A stretch of DNA of 23,313 bases from Castellaniella sp. UBA6218 (GTDB lineage: Bacteria > Pseudomonadota > Gammaproteobacteria > Burkholderiales > Burkholderiaceae_B): NCBI GenBank assembly GCA_002421865.1, contig DISE01000058.1, forward strand, positions 29,447 through 52,759, read 5' to 3'. This document shows positions 7,148 to 14,367 of this stretch, piece by piece. Every line of letters begins with the position of its first letter. Position 1 is the stretch's first letter. The translations under genes and the position numbers were made by a program. The notes under the pieces were generated by a model. The model did no database searches. It was not told where the DNA came from and was given only the letters and a program-made list of their open reading frames with translations.

Positions 7148-7781
7148 CCAGCGTGGCGCTTTCGATGACGACGTCCTCGGCGGGCACGTCCTGGTGGAAG
7201 CCCTTGCTGCCGGTCTTCACTTTCTTGATCTCGTCGACGACTTCCGTGCCCTCGATGACGCGGCCGAACACGGCATAGCCCCAGCCGTTGGAGGTGGGCG
7301 CGGTGAAATTCAGGAAATCGTTGTCGGACACGTTGATGAAGAACTGGGCCGTGGCCGAATGCGGATCGGCGGTGCGCGCCATGGCGAGCGTGTAGCGGTT
7401 GTTCTTCAGGCCGTTGTTGGCCTCGTTTTCGACCGGTGCGTGGGTCTGTTTCTGTTTCATGCCGGGCTCGAAGCCGCCGCCCTGGATCATGAAGTTGTTG
7501 ATGACGCGGTGGAAGATGGTGCCGTCGTAGAAGCCTTCCTTGACGTAGCGCAGGAAATTCTCGACGGTCTTGGGGGCTTTCTCGGCGTCCAGTTCGATCA
7601 GCAGATCGCCCTTGTTGGTGTGCATTCTGACGTGTGGATGAGTGCTCATGGCTGTGCTTTGGGTGGATGGGTTGGAATCGGTCTGTGCGGCGGCGGCGCC
7701 GCCCGCCAGGACCAGGGCGCAGCCCAGGCTGCAGGCCCGCGCCCAGGGCAGGATGCGGGAAAGAAACGGGAAATGGGACAT
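7140..7781 (-). CDS. Peptidyl-prolyl cis-trans isomerase, cyclophilin type, with signal peptide
   Basis: Catalyses cis-trans isomerisation of Xaa-Pro bonds in folding proteins. From the ATG at 7781 it has 213 residues: a signal-like segment (1-32, FPFLSRILPWARACSLGCALVLAGGAAAA), a short linker, then a complete cyclophilin core with FHRVINNFMIQGGG, GLKNNRYTLAMART, HSATAQFFINVSDNDFLN and WGYAVFGRV. The core is most like small PpiB-type enzymes. A second in-frame ATG at 7649 (MSTHPHVRMHTNKGDLLIEL) would give a signal-less cytoplasmic form; neither start has a good ribosome site. A longer open frame upstream overlaps the TPR gene and looks non-coding. It sits 22 nt after the TPR gene and overlaps lpxH, so the three probably form an operon. 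Confidence 0.9.
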   Translation of the reverse strand: MSHFPFLSRILPWARACSLGCALVLAGGAAAAQTDSNPSTQSTAMSTHPHVRMHTNKGDLLIELDAEKAPKTVENFLRYVKEGFYDGTIFHRVINNFMIQGGGFEPGMKQKQTHAPVENEANNGLKNNRYTLAMARTADPHSATAQFFINVSDNDFLNFTAPTSNGWGYAVFGRVIEGTEVVDEIKKVKTGSKGFHQDVPAEDVVIESATLVE

Positions 7782-7803
7782 GGCGGCGTTCAGTGCAAAG
7801 GAC

Positions 7804-8493
7804 CTATTGTGCCTGAGGGGCGGTGGTCTTGTCGTGCGCCGGCCGGGAGGAAGCCGGGGCGGCGCCGGCTGCCCGGGCGCGGTCGAAGGATTCCTGGGCC
7901 AGGCGCATCTGTACATGGCCCAGGTTTTCCAGCGCCGGGGCGAAGGACGGGTCGGATACCAGCGCCATGTCCAGCGCTTCGCGGGCCAGCTGGAGCTGAC
8001 CCTGGCGGGCGTATTCGATCGCCAGCGCGTTCCAGGGTTCGGGCAGTTCGGGGTAGTCGGTGGTCATCTGGCGCCAGACGGCCATGGCCTCGTCGTGCTT
8101 GCCCCGCGCGCCCAGGGCACGCCCCTGCAGGTAGCGCAGCTGGACGTCGGCGCCCGGGGTGACGGATTCGTCGCGCGTGGCCTGGCGCTTGGCGATGATG
8201 TCCAGGGCTTCTTCGGCGCGGCCCGCGTCAATCAGCGCCGAGATGTGTTCGGCGAGCTGGGCGGCCGTCAGCGGGATGGCGGTGTCCACCGAGGGCTGGG
8301 CCTTTTTCAGCAGGTCGGCGAAGGCCTGCCAGCCGCGTTCAGGCGGAGGCACTTCGGTGAACGCCCCGGTCTCGGGGTTGTAGTTCAGGCTCGGGATGCC
8401 CGCATTGGCGCCGGCGTCCGGGGAGGCCGCGAGGGCCGGACCCGCCGTCAGGCAGGCGCACAGGGCCAAAACTGGAAGAAAGGAGCGGGTCAC
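7804..8493 (-). CDS. Exported tetratricopeptide-repeat protein
   Basis: A 229-residue protein starting at a GTG (complement of 8491-8493). It has a signal peptide of about 22 residues (MTRSFLPVLALCACLTAGPALA, then ASPD), so it is likely periplasmic. Residues about 85-205 form TPR-like helical pairs (HISALIDAGRAEEALDIIAKRQ; LRYLQGRALGARGKHDEAMAVWRQMTTDYPELPEPWNALAIEYARQGQLQLAREALDMALVSDPSFAPALENLGHVQMRLA). The tail is Ala/Pro-rich and disordered. TPR folds bind other proteins; the partner is unknown. It is first in a run with the exported cyclophilin and lpxH, and divergent from cysS, which suggests an envelope-related role. This is inference from context only. Confidence 0.82.
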   Translation of the reverse strand: MTRSFLPVLALCACLTAGPALAASPDAGANAGIPSLNYNPETGAFTEVPPPERGWQAFADLLKKAQPSVDTAIPLTAAQLAEHISALIDAGRAEEALDIIAKRQATRDESVTPGADVQLRYLQGRALGARGKHDEAMAVWRQMTTDYPELPEPWNALAIEYARQGQLQLAREALDMALVSDPSFAPALENLGHVQMRLAQESFDRARAAGAAPASSRPAHDKTTAPQAQ

Positions 8494-8541
8494 GTCTCGG
8501 GGCGCCTATGGGTGGGGTTCTGGAATCAGAGCGGGGGACGG

Positions 8542-8547
8542 TATACT
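8542..8547 (+). promoter_or_regulatory. Possible sigma-70 -10 element for cysS
   Basis: TATACT matches the -10 consensus at five of six bases. A weak -35 (TTCTGG, 8518-8523) lies 18 nt upstream. Transcription from here would give a leader of about 70 nt before the cysS ATG at 8625. Confidence 0.4.
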
Positions 8548-8624
8548 TGTCAGTCCATTTTACATCCCCGCGCGCTGCCCGCATGGTCCGGAGCGGCGGG
8601 TTCGCTCGTCTCATCCTGCCCGAC

Positions 8625-10067
8625 ATGCTCCATATCCACGACACCCTGACACGCCAGAAAATTCCGCTGCGCACAGCGGAGCCGGGGGTGGTGCGCATGT
8701 ACGTCTGCGGCATGACGGTCTACGACTTCTGCCACCTGGGCCATGCGCGCATGCTGGTCGGCTTCGATGTCGTGCAGCGCTGGTTGCGGGCCTCGGGCTA
8801 TAAGGTGCGCTACGTGCGCAACATCACCGACATCGACGACAAGATCATCCGCCGCGCCGTCGAGCGTGGCGTCACCATCCGCGCGCTGACCGAATTCTTC
8901 ATCGACGCCATGCGCGCCGACGAGCGCGCCCTCGGGGTCCAGGCCCCCGATGACGAGCCGCGCGCCACGGAGCATGTGGCCGGCATGCTCGACATCATCC
9001 GCACGCTCGAATCCAGGGGCCTGGCCTACCAGGGCGCCGACGGCGACGTCAATTTCCCCGTGCGCAAATTCCCCGGCTACGGAAAGCTGTCGGGCAAGTC
9101 GCTGGACGATCTGCGCGCGGGCGAACGCGTCGCCGTGTCGGCCGGCAAACAGGATCCGCTGGATTTCGTGCTATGGAAATCCGCCAAGCCCGACGAGCCC
9201 GCCGACACCCGCTGGGACTCCCCCTACGGGCCCGGGCGCCCGGGTTGGCACATCGAATGCTCCGCCATGAGCCACGCGCTGCTGGGCATGCCGCTGGACA
9301 TCCACGGCGGCGGGCCTGACCTGAAATTCCCCCACCACGAAAACGAGATCGCCCAGAGCGAGGGTGCCTTCGGCGGCACCCTGGCCACGGCCTGGATGCA
9401 TTGCGGTCCGATGATGGTGGACGCTGAAAAGATGTCCAAATCCCTGGGCAATTTCCAGCGCATCCGGGACACGGTCGCGCTGGACGCGGCCGACGACCGG
9501 GCCGACTATGCCGTCAATCCGCGCGAAGCTGAAATGCTGCGTTTTTTCCTGGTGCGCAGCCACTACCGCAGTGCCCAGAACTACGCGCCCGACAACCTGC
9601 TGGACGCCCAGAACGCCCTGGACCGGCTCTACCAGACGCTGGCCAGCGTGCCGCCCGCCGACGTCGCCGTCGACTGGGAGGATCCGTCCGCCCAGGCCTT
9701 CCGTGCCGCCATGGACGATGACTTCAACACGGCCGGCGCCGTGGCCGTGCTGTTCGATCTGGCGGGGCGGGCCAACCGCGAATCCAGCGCCCGGGCCAGC
9801 GGCCTGATGCGCGCTCTGGGCGGCATCCTGGGACTGTTGCAGACCGACCCCGCCGTCTACTTGAAATCGCCCACCCGCTTCCTTGCGGGCGGCGCCCGCG
9901 CGGACACACTGTCGTCCGACGCCATCGAGGCCCTGATCGCCGAACGCGCCCAGGCCAAGGCCGCGCGCGATTTCGCCCGGGCCGACGCCATCCGCGCCCA
10001 ATTGCGCGACCAGGGCGTGGAACTGGCCGATGCGGCCGGCGGCGCCACCCAATGGCGGCGGGTGTGA
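8625..10067 (+). CDS. cysS: Cysteinyl-tRNA synthetase
   Basis: Charges tRNA-Cys with cysteine in the cytoplasm. The 480-residue class I synthetase has the HIGH-type motif HLGH (37-40), the KMSKS motif (269-273) and the four zinc ligands C28, C212, H237 and E241, matching E. coli CysRS spacing. The C-terminal helical and anticodon-binding region (DFNTAGAVAVLFDLAGRAN; ERAQAKAARDFARADAIRAQLRDQGVEL) is complete. I chose MLHIHDTLTRQK (ATG 8625) because homologues begin there; an open extension to 8508 has no family similarity. No clear ribosome site precedes this ATG. It heads a plus-strand run with the glycosylase, accA and tilS. Confidence 0.96.
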   Translation: MLHIHDTLTRQKIPLRTAEPGVVRMYVCGMTVYDFCHLGHARMLVGFDVVQRWLRASGYKVRYVRNITDIDDKIIRRAVERGVTIRALTEFFIDAMRADERALGVQAPDDEPRATEHVAGMLDIIRTLESRGLAYQGADGDVNFPVRKFPGYGKLSGKSLDDLRAGERVAVSAGKQDPLDFVLWKSAKPDEPADTRWDSPYGPGRPGWHIECSAMSHALLGMPLDIHGGGPDLKFPHHENEIAQSEGAFGGTLATAWMHCGPMMVDAEKMSKSLGNFQRIRDTVALDAADDRADYAVNPREAEMLRFFLVRSHYRSAQNYAPDNLLDAQNALDRLYQTLASVPPADVAVDWEDPSAQAFRAAMDDDFNTAGAVAVLFDLAGRANRESSARASGLMRALGGILGLLQTDPAVYLKSPTRFLAGGARADTLSSDAIEALIAERAQAKAARDFARADAIRAQLRDQGVELADAAGGATQWRRV

Positions 10068-10069
10068 CC

Positions 10070-10723
10070 ATGGACATGCAACATCACAGCCCCGCCGCGC
10101 TGCGGCCCGCCTACTGGACGCAGGCCTGCGAACACCTGATGCAGCGCGATCGCATCCTGCGCAAGCTGATCCCGGTGTATGGCCACGAAGCCATGCAGGC
10201 GCGCCAGAGCCCGTTCCAGACCCTGATCCGCATCATCGTCGGCCAGCAGATTTCCCTGGCACTGGGGCGCAAGCTCTGGGCCCGGCTGGTCCAGGCCTGC
10301 GGCAACGACATGGAGCCCGGCTGCATCGCCCGGTTCACCGAAGCCGAACTCCGCGAACTCGGCCTGTCGCTGCGCAAGGCCCAGTACCTGCGCGATGCGG
10401 CCGAATTCTTCGCCCGGTCCGACCGCCTGGATCCCGCCTGGTGGGAATCGCATGACGACGCGGCCGTGATGGCCCTGCTGTGCGACATCCGTGGCGTGGG
10501 CCGCTGGACGGCGGAAATGTTCCTGATCTTCTTCCTCGGGCGCCCCGACGTCCTGCCGCTGGACGACACGGCGCTGCTCAAGGCCATTTCCCATCACTAT
10601 TTCAGCGGCGAGCCTGTCTCGCGCTTCGAGGCCCGCGAAGTCTCCCAGGCCTGGGCGCCTTGGCGCACGGTCGCCAGCTGGTACCTGTGGCGCAGCATGG
10701 ATGCCGCCGCCGTCGAGTACTGA
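10070..10723 (+). CDS. DNA-3-methyladenine glycosylase II (AlkA/HhH-GPD family)
   Basis: Excises alkylated purines from DNA in base excision repair. The 217-residue protein has the HhH-GPD fold: SPFQTLIRIIVGQQISLALGRKLWARL (about 47-73), the helix-hairpin-helix LCDIRGVGRWTAEMFLIF (137-154) and the catalytic region VLPLDDTALLKAI, where D166 corresponds to the AlkA catalytic Asp. It lacks the N-terminal TBP-like domain of E. coli AlkA, as is usual for this shorter type. The start at 10070 lies 2 nt after the cysS stop; an in-frame ATG at 10052 would overlap cysS. Operon position between cysS and accA, a housekeeping neighbourhood, is probably incidental. Confidence 0.9.
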   Translation: MDMQHHSPAALRPAYWTQACEHLMQRDRILRKLIPVYGHEAMQARQSPFQTLIRIIVGQQISLALGRKLWARLVQACGNDMEPGCIARFTEAELRELGLSLRKAQYLRDAAEFFARSDRLDPAWWESHDDAAVMALLCDIRGVGRWTAEMFLIFFLGRPDVLPLDDTALLKAISHHYFSGEPVSRFEAREVSQAWAPWRTVASWYLWRSMDAAAVEY

Positions 10724-10760
10724 TCGAGTCCCGAAATTCCGTCCTAGGACCCCTGCTCTC

Positions 10761-11723
10761 ATGCGAAATACATTTCTTGAATTCGAACAGCCTCTGGCCG
10801 AACTCGACCAAAAGATCGAGGAACTGCGCTATGTGCAGACCGATTCCGCCGTCGATATTTCAGAGGAAGTCAACCGCCTGCAGCAGAAAAGCCAGTCCCT
10901 GGCCAAGAGCATTTACGCGAAACTGACCCCCTGGCAGACCGCGCTGGTGGCCCGCCACCCCCAGCGGCCCTACACCATGGACTACGTCCAGGCGCTGTTC
11001 ACGGATTTCCACGAACTGCATGGCGACCGCATGTACGCGGACGACCAGTCCATCGTGGGCGGACTGGCGCGCTTCAACGGCACGCCCTGCATGGTGATCG
11101 GTCACCAGAAAGGCCGCGACACCAAGGAACGTGCCCGGCGCAATTTCGGCATGCCGCTTCCGGAGGGCTACCGCAAGGCTCTGCGCCTGATGAAGCTGGC
11201 CGAAAAATTCCGCCTGCCGGTGTTCACCTTCGTCGACACCCCGGGCGCCTATCCCGGCGTGGGGGCCGAGGAACGCGGCCAGTCAGAAGCCATCGGCCAC
11301 AACCTGTACGCCATGGCCGGCCTGAAAGTGCCCATCATCGTCACCATCATCGGCGAGGGCGGTTCGGGCGGCGCGCTGGCGATCGCCGTGGGCGACACGG
11401 TCATGATGCTGCAATATGCCACCTACGCCGTCATTTCGCCCGAGGGTTGCGCCTCCATCCTGTGGCGCAGTGCCGACAAGGCTTCCGTCGCGGCCGAGGC
11501 CCTGGCCATCACCGCGCCGCGCCTGAAAGATCTGGGCCTGATCGACCGCGTGGTCAACGAACCCGTGGGCGGCGCCCACCGCGATCCGGCCACCATGGCC
11601 CGCCAGCTCCAGCGCGCCCTGGCCGATGCCCTGCGCGAACTTTCCAGCCTGGAAGTGGACGAGCTGCTGCGCCGCCGCCTTGAGCGCGTCTCGGCCTATG
11701 GGCGCTTCCAGGAAGCCCGCTAG
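10761..11723 (+). CDS. accA: Acetyl-CoA carboxylase carboxyltransferase subunit alpha
   Basis: Together with AccD transfers carboxyl from carboxybiotin-BCCP to acetyl-CoA, giving malonyl-CoA, the first committed step of fatty acid synthesis. From MRNTFLEFEQPL (ATG 10761) it has 320 residues, the normal length. The N-terminal helical region with EELRYVQTDSAVDISEEV is followed by the crotonase-like core with HELHGDRMYADDQSIVGGLA, GRDTKERARRNFGMPLPEGYRKALRLMKLAEKF, FVDTPGAYPGVGAEERGQSEAI, IIGEGGSGGALAI and YAVISPEGCASILW. An open extension upstream to 10701 overlaps the glycosylase and has no family similarity. Identity is secure. Confidence 0.97.
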   Translation: MRNTFLEFEQPLAELDQKIEELRYVQTDSAVDISEEVNRLQQKSQSLAKSIYAKLTPWQTALVARHPQRPYTMDYVQALFTDFHELHGDRMYADDQSIVGGLARFNGTPCMVIGHQKGRDTKERARRNFGMPLPEGYRKALRLMKLAEKFRLPVFTFVDTPGAYPGVGAEERGQSEAIGHNLYAMAGLKVPIIVTIIGEGGSGGALAIAVGDTVMMLQYATYAVISPEGCASILWRSADKASVAAEALAITAPRLKDLGLIDRVVNEPVGGAHRDPATMARQLQRALADALRELSSLEVDELLRRRLERVSAYGRFQEAR

Positions 11724-12762
11724 GCTGGTTCAGCAGGGAGGCGACCCCTGGGGATCGGCGCTCGACCCGGCGCTGCTGCGGGCGCTCGACGCCGCCCTGG
11801 CAGCGCGGCCCTCCGGCCCGGTCATCGGCGTGGCGCTCAGCGCCGGGGCCGATTCCGCCATGCTGGCCCTGCACGCGGCCAGCGCGGCCCGGCGCCTCGG
11901 ACTGCGCCTGCACTGTTTCCACATCCATCACGGCCTGCAGGCCGAAGCCGACGATTGGCAGGACCATGCGCATCGGCTGGCCACTCTGCTGGGGGCGGAA
12001 TGCCACAGCCGGCGGGTGGCTGTCGGCGTCGATGGACGGGGCATGGAAGCCGCCGCCCGGGATGTCCGCTACGCCGCTCTGGCCGAATTGGCCGCCCATG
12101 CCGGGGCCGGACACCTGCTGCTGGCCCATCACCAGGACGACCAGGCCGAGACAGTGCTGCTGCGTCTGCTGCGCGGGACCGGGCCGCTGGGCCTGGCGGC
12201 CATGCGTCCCGTGACTGAACGCGCCGGCCTGGTCTGGATCCGGCCCTGGCTGGACCAGCCCCGGTCCGCGATCCTGGATTGCGCCCGGCGATTCGAGGCC
12301 TTGAGCGGCTGGCGGCCGGTCGACGATCCCAGCAATGCCGACATCCGTTACGCCCGGGCCGCCCTGCGCGAAGGACTGGCGCCGGTGCTGGACGCGCGCT
12401 GGCCCGCCTGGCGGCGGACCCTGGCCCGGCATGCCGCTCAGGCGCGGGATCTGTCCGACTGGGTGGAAGAAACCGCCCGCGCCGATTGGGCCGGACTGGA
12501 CCCCGCGCCCGACGGACGATCGTTTTCGCTTGCCGCCTGGCGCGCGTTGCCGCAGACGCGGCAGGCGCCGGCCCTGCGCCATTGGCTGCTTGCACTGGGC
12601 ATGCGCATGCCCACCGAAGCCCGCCTGCATGCCTGGCTGCGTTCGCTGCGCGAGGTCCACGCCCTGGGCCACGACCGCGACTTGCGGTTTCTTCATGAAG
12701 ACGCCTGGATCATGGTGCGGCGCGGCCGCGTTCTCTGTGTCGCCAAAACCCAGGTAGAATGA
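11698..12762 (+). CDS. tilS: tRNA(Ile)-lysidine synthase
   Basis: Adds lysine to C34 of the CAU-anticodon tRNA-Ile with ATP, so that it reads AUA codons. The 354-residue protein has the N-type ATP pyrophosphatase core: a PP-loop at 48-53 reading SAGADS, FHIHHGLQAEADDWQDH, GMEAAARDVRYAAL, LLLAHHQDDQAETVLLRLLRGTG, RPWLDQPRSAI and PVDDPSNADIRYAR. The C-terminal part holds RHWLLALGMRMPTEARLHAWLRSL and a short end domain. The PP-loop is normally SGGxDS; the first Gly is Ala here, clearly read as GCC. The start is uncertain: the ATG at 11698 overlaps accA by 26 nt and has no strong ribosome site; a further in-frame ATG lies at 11626. Confidence 0.9.
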   Translation: MGASRKPARLVQQGGDPWGSALDPALLRALDAALAARPSGPVIGVALSAGADSAMLALHAASAARRLGLRLHCFHIHHGLQAEADDWQDHAHRLATLLGAECHSRRVAVGVDGRGMEAAARDVRYAALAELAAHAGAGHLLLAHHQDDQAETVLLRLLRGTGPLGLAAMRPVTERAGLVWIRPWLDQPRSAILDCARRFEALSGWRPVDDPSNADIRYARAALREGLAPVLDARWPAWRRTLARHAAQARDLSDWVEETARADWAGLDPAPDGRSFSLAAWRALPQTRQAPALRHWLLALGMRMPTEARLHAWLRSLREVHALGHDRDLRFLHEDAWIMVRRGRVLCVAKTQVE

Positions 12763-12860
12763 ACAGTTTTGTGCGGCAGAGTAAGTCGATCCTTGCCTGA
12801 CGCATCACACGGGGCGAGCCGGCCGAACGGCATGCCCGGGCTTCACTCCTTGTCAACATC
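12763..12860 (+). other. Short leader region before lysC
   Basis: There are 98 nt between tilS and lysC. I see no convincing -35/-10 pair, no lysine-riboswitch-sized structure and no strong ribosome site before the lysC ATG. Confidence 0.4.
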
Positions 12861-14126
12861 ATGCTAATCGTCCAGAAATACGGCGGCACCTCGATGGGCT
12901 CCGTCGAACGCATTCAAAATGTCGCGCGGCGGGTCGCCAAATGGCATGCCGCCGGCCACCAGGTCGTCGTCGTGCCCTCGGCCATGTCCGGCGAGACCAA
13001 CCGCCTGCTGGGCCTGGCCAAGGAAATCTCCCCCCAGCCCGATCCGCGCGAACTCGACATGCTGGCCGCGACCGGTGAACAGGCCAGCAGCGCGCTGCTG
13101 GCCATCGCCCTGATGCGCCAGGGAGTGTCCGCCCGCAGCTACGCCGGCTGGCAGGTGCCTGTGCGCACCGACAGCGCCTACACCAAGGCCCGCATCCGTT
13201 CCATCGACGACACCCGGGTCCGGGCCGACCTGGAATCGGGCCGCGTGGTCATCATCACCGGCTTCCAGGGCATCGACGACGATGGCCACATCACCACGCT
13301 GGGGCGGGGCGGTTCGGACACCTCGGCCGTGGCGGTCGCCGCCGCCATGGGCGCCGACGAATGCCTCATCTTCACCGATGTGGACGGCGTCTACACCACC
13401 GATCCGCGCGTCGTGCCCGAAGCGCGCCGCATGAACGTCATTTCCTTCGAGGAAATGCTGGAGATGGCCTCGCTCGGCTCCAAGGTCCTGCAGATCCGCT
13501 CCGTCGAATTCGCCGGCAAATACCAGGTGCCGCTGCGGGTCCTGTCCTCGCTGACCGATCCCATGATCCCTGTCGACGAGGAAATGCACTCGGGCACGCT
13601 CATCACTTTCGAGGAAGACCAGAAAATGGAAACCGCCGTTGTCTCCGGCATCGCCTTCAGCCGCGACGAAGCCAAAGTCACCCTGCGCAACGTCCCCGAC
13701 ACCCCGGGCGTGGCCTATTCGATCCTGGGTCCCGTGGCCGCCGCCAACATCGACGTGGACATGATCCTGCAGAACATCTCCCAGCAGGGCATGACCGACT
13801 TCTCCTTCACGGTCAACCGCAACGACTTCGCGCGCACCCTGGACCTGCTGAAAAACCAGATCGGCCCGGCCGTGGGCGCCGGCGACGTTGTCTCCGACGA
13901 CAAGGTCGCCAAGGTTTCCATCGTCGGCATCGGCATGCGCAGCCACGTCGGCGTCGCCAGCCTCATGTTCCGCACCCTGGCCGAAGAAGGCATCAACATC
14001 CAGATGATCAGCACTTCGGAAATCAAGACTTCCGTGCTCATCAACGACAAGTACATGGAACTGGCCGTGCGCGCCCTGCACAAGGCCTTCGAACTGGACC
14101 AGGAATCCGTCCGGACCGAGGCCTGA
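12861..14126 (+). CDS. lysC: Aspartate kinase (monofunctional)
   Basis: Phosphorylates L-aspartate with ATP, the first step to lysine, methionine, threonine and diaminopimelate. The 421-residue length fits the monofunctional class. The kinase domain shows VQKYGGTSMGS (4-14), VVVVPSAMSGETNRLL, ATGEQASSALLA, FQGIDDDGHITTLGRGGSDTSAVAVAAAMGADECLIFTDVDGVYTTDPRVV and FEEMLEMASLGSKVLQIRSVEFA. Two ACT domains follow (about 265-420; VTLRNVPDTPGVAYSILGPVAAANIDVDMILQN and VSIVGIGMRSHVGVASLMFRTLAEEGINIQMISTSEIKTSVL), so allosteric feedback by lysine and/or threonine is expected. Relatives in some bacteria make a second regulatory subunit from an internal start; an ATG at 13626 with GAGGA 10 nt upstream could serve, but this is speculation. 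Confidence 0.96.
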   Translation: MLIVQKYGGTSMGSVERIQNVARRVAKWHAAGHQVVVVPSAMSGETNRLLGLAKEISPQPDPRELDMLAATGEQASSALLAIALMRQGVSARSYAGWQVPVRTDSAYTKARIRSIDDTRVRADLESGRVVIITGFQGIDDDGHITTLGRGGSDTSAVAVAAAMGADECLIFTDVDGVYTTDPRVVPEARRMNVISFEEMLEMASLGSKVLQIRSVEFAGKYQVPLRVLSSLTDPMIPVDEEMHSGTLITFEEDQKMETAVVSGIAFSRDEAKVTLRNVPDTPGVAYSILGPVAAANIDVDMILQNISQQGMTDFSFTVNRNDFARTLDLLKNQIGPAVGAGDVVSDDKVAKVSIVGIGMRSHVGVASLMFRTLAEEGINIQMISTSEIKTSVLINDKYMELAVRALHKAFELDQESVRTEA

Positions 14127-14175
14127 CGGCCGCGCCGGGCAGGGCGCCAGGCTTGCCTGCGCCTTCCGGTTCCTG

Positions 14176-14184
14176 TGCTAGAAT
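14176..14184 (+). promoter_or_regulatory. Extended -10 promoter element for tRNA-Ser
   Basis: TGC followed by TAGAAT (14179-14184) is an extended -10 element 12 nt before the tRNA. TTGCCT (14153-14158) could be a -35, but the 20-nt spacing is long. The element is visible; its use is inferred. Confidence 0.5.
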
Positions 14185-14196
14185 GCCGGTCTTGCT

Positions 14197-14289
14197 GGAG
14201 ACGTGGCCGAGTGGTTGAAGGTACTCCCCTGCTAAGGGAGCATGCGGCTTATACCCGCATCGAGGGTTCGAATCCCTCCGTCTCCGCCA
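14197..14289 (+). tRNA. tRNA-Ser (anticodon GCU)
   Basis: A complete tRNA with encoded CCA. The acceptor stem GGAGACG (14197-14203) pairs with CGTCTCC (14279-14285), followed by G and CCA. The anticodon stem CTCCC/GGGAG (14224-14228, 14236-14240) encloses CTGCTAA with anticodon GCT at 14231-14233. A long variable arm (TGCGG ... CCGCA) and GGTTCGAATCC in the T arm confirm the serine type. It reads AGC/AGU codons. Confidence 0.97.
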
Positions 14290-14298
14290 GCAAAAGCC

Positions 14299-14331
14299 AA
14301 AGGCCTTGACATCGTCAAGGCCTTTGTCTTT
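14299..14331. terminator. Bidirectional hairpin terminator after tRNA-Ser
   Basis: A perfect 12-bp stem, AAAGGCCTTGAC (14299-14310) with GTCAAGGCCTTT (14314-14325), has a 3-nt loop and is followed on the plus strand by GTCTTTC. On the minus strand it lies 43 nt after the effector-like gene and is followed by a moderately T-rich stretch, so it may end both convergent transcripts. Confidence 0.8.
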
Positions 14332-14367
14332 CTGGCGGCGGATGCGGGTGCGGGGCCGTCCGGCCGC

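Noticed and set aside
5426..7168. A 580-codon open frame on the plus strand across the TerC-like gene and lpxH
   Set aside because: Arg/Gly/Ala-rich composition typical of an off-frame reading, covering two firm genes on either strand.
12763..12860. Lysine riboswitch before lysC
   Set aside because: The gap is only 98 nt, shorter than the known lysine aptamer (over 150 nt), and I see none of its conserved elements.
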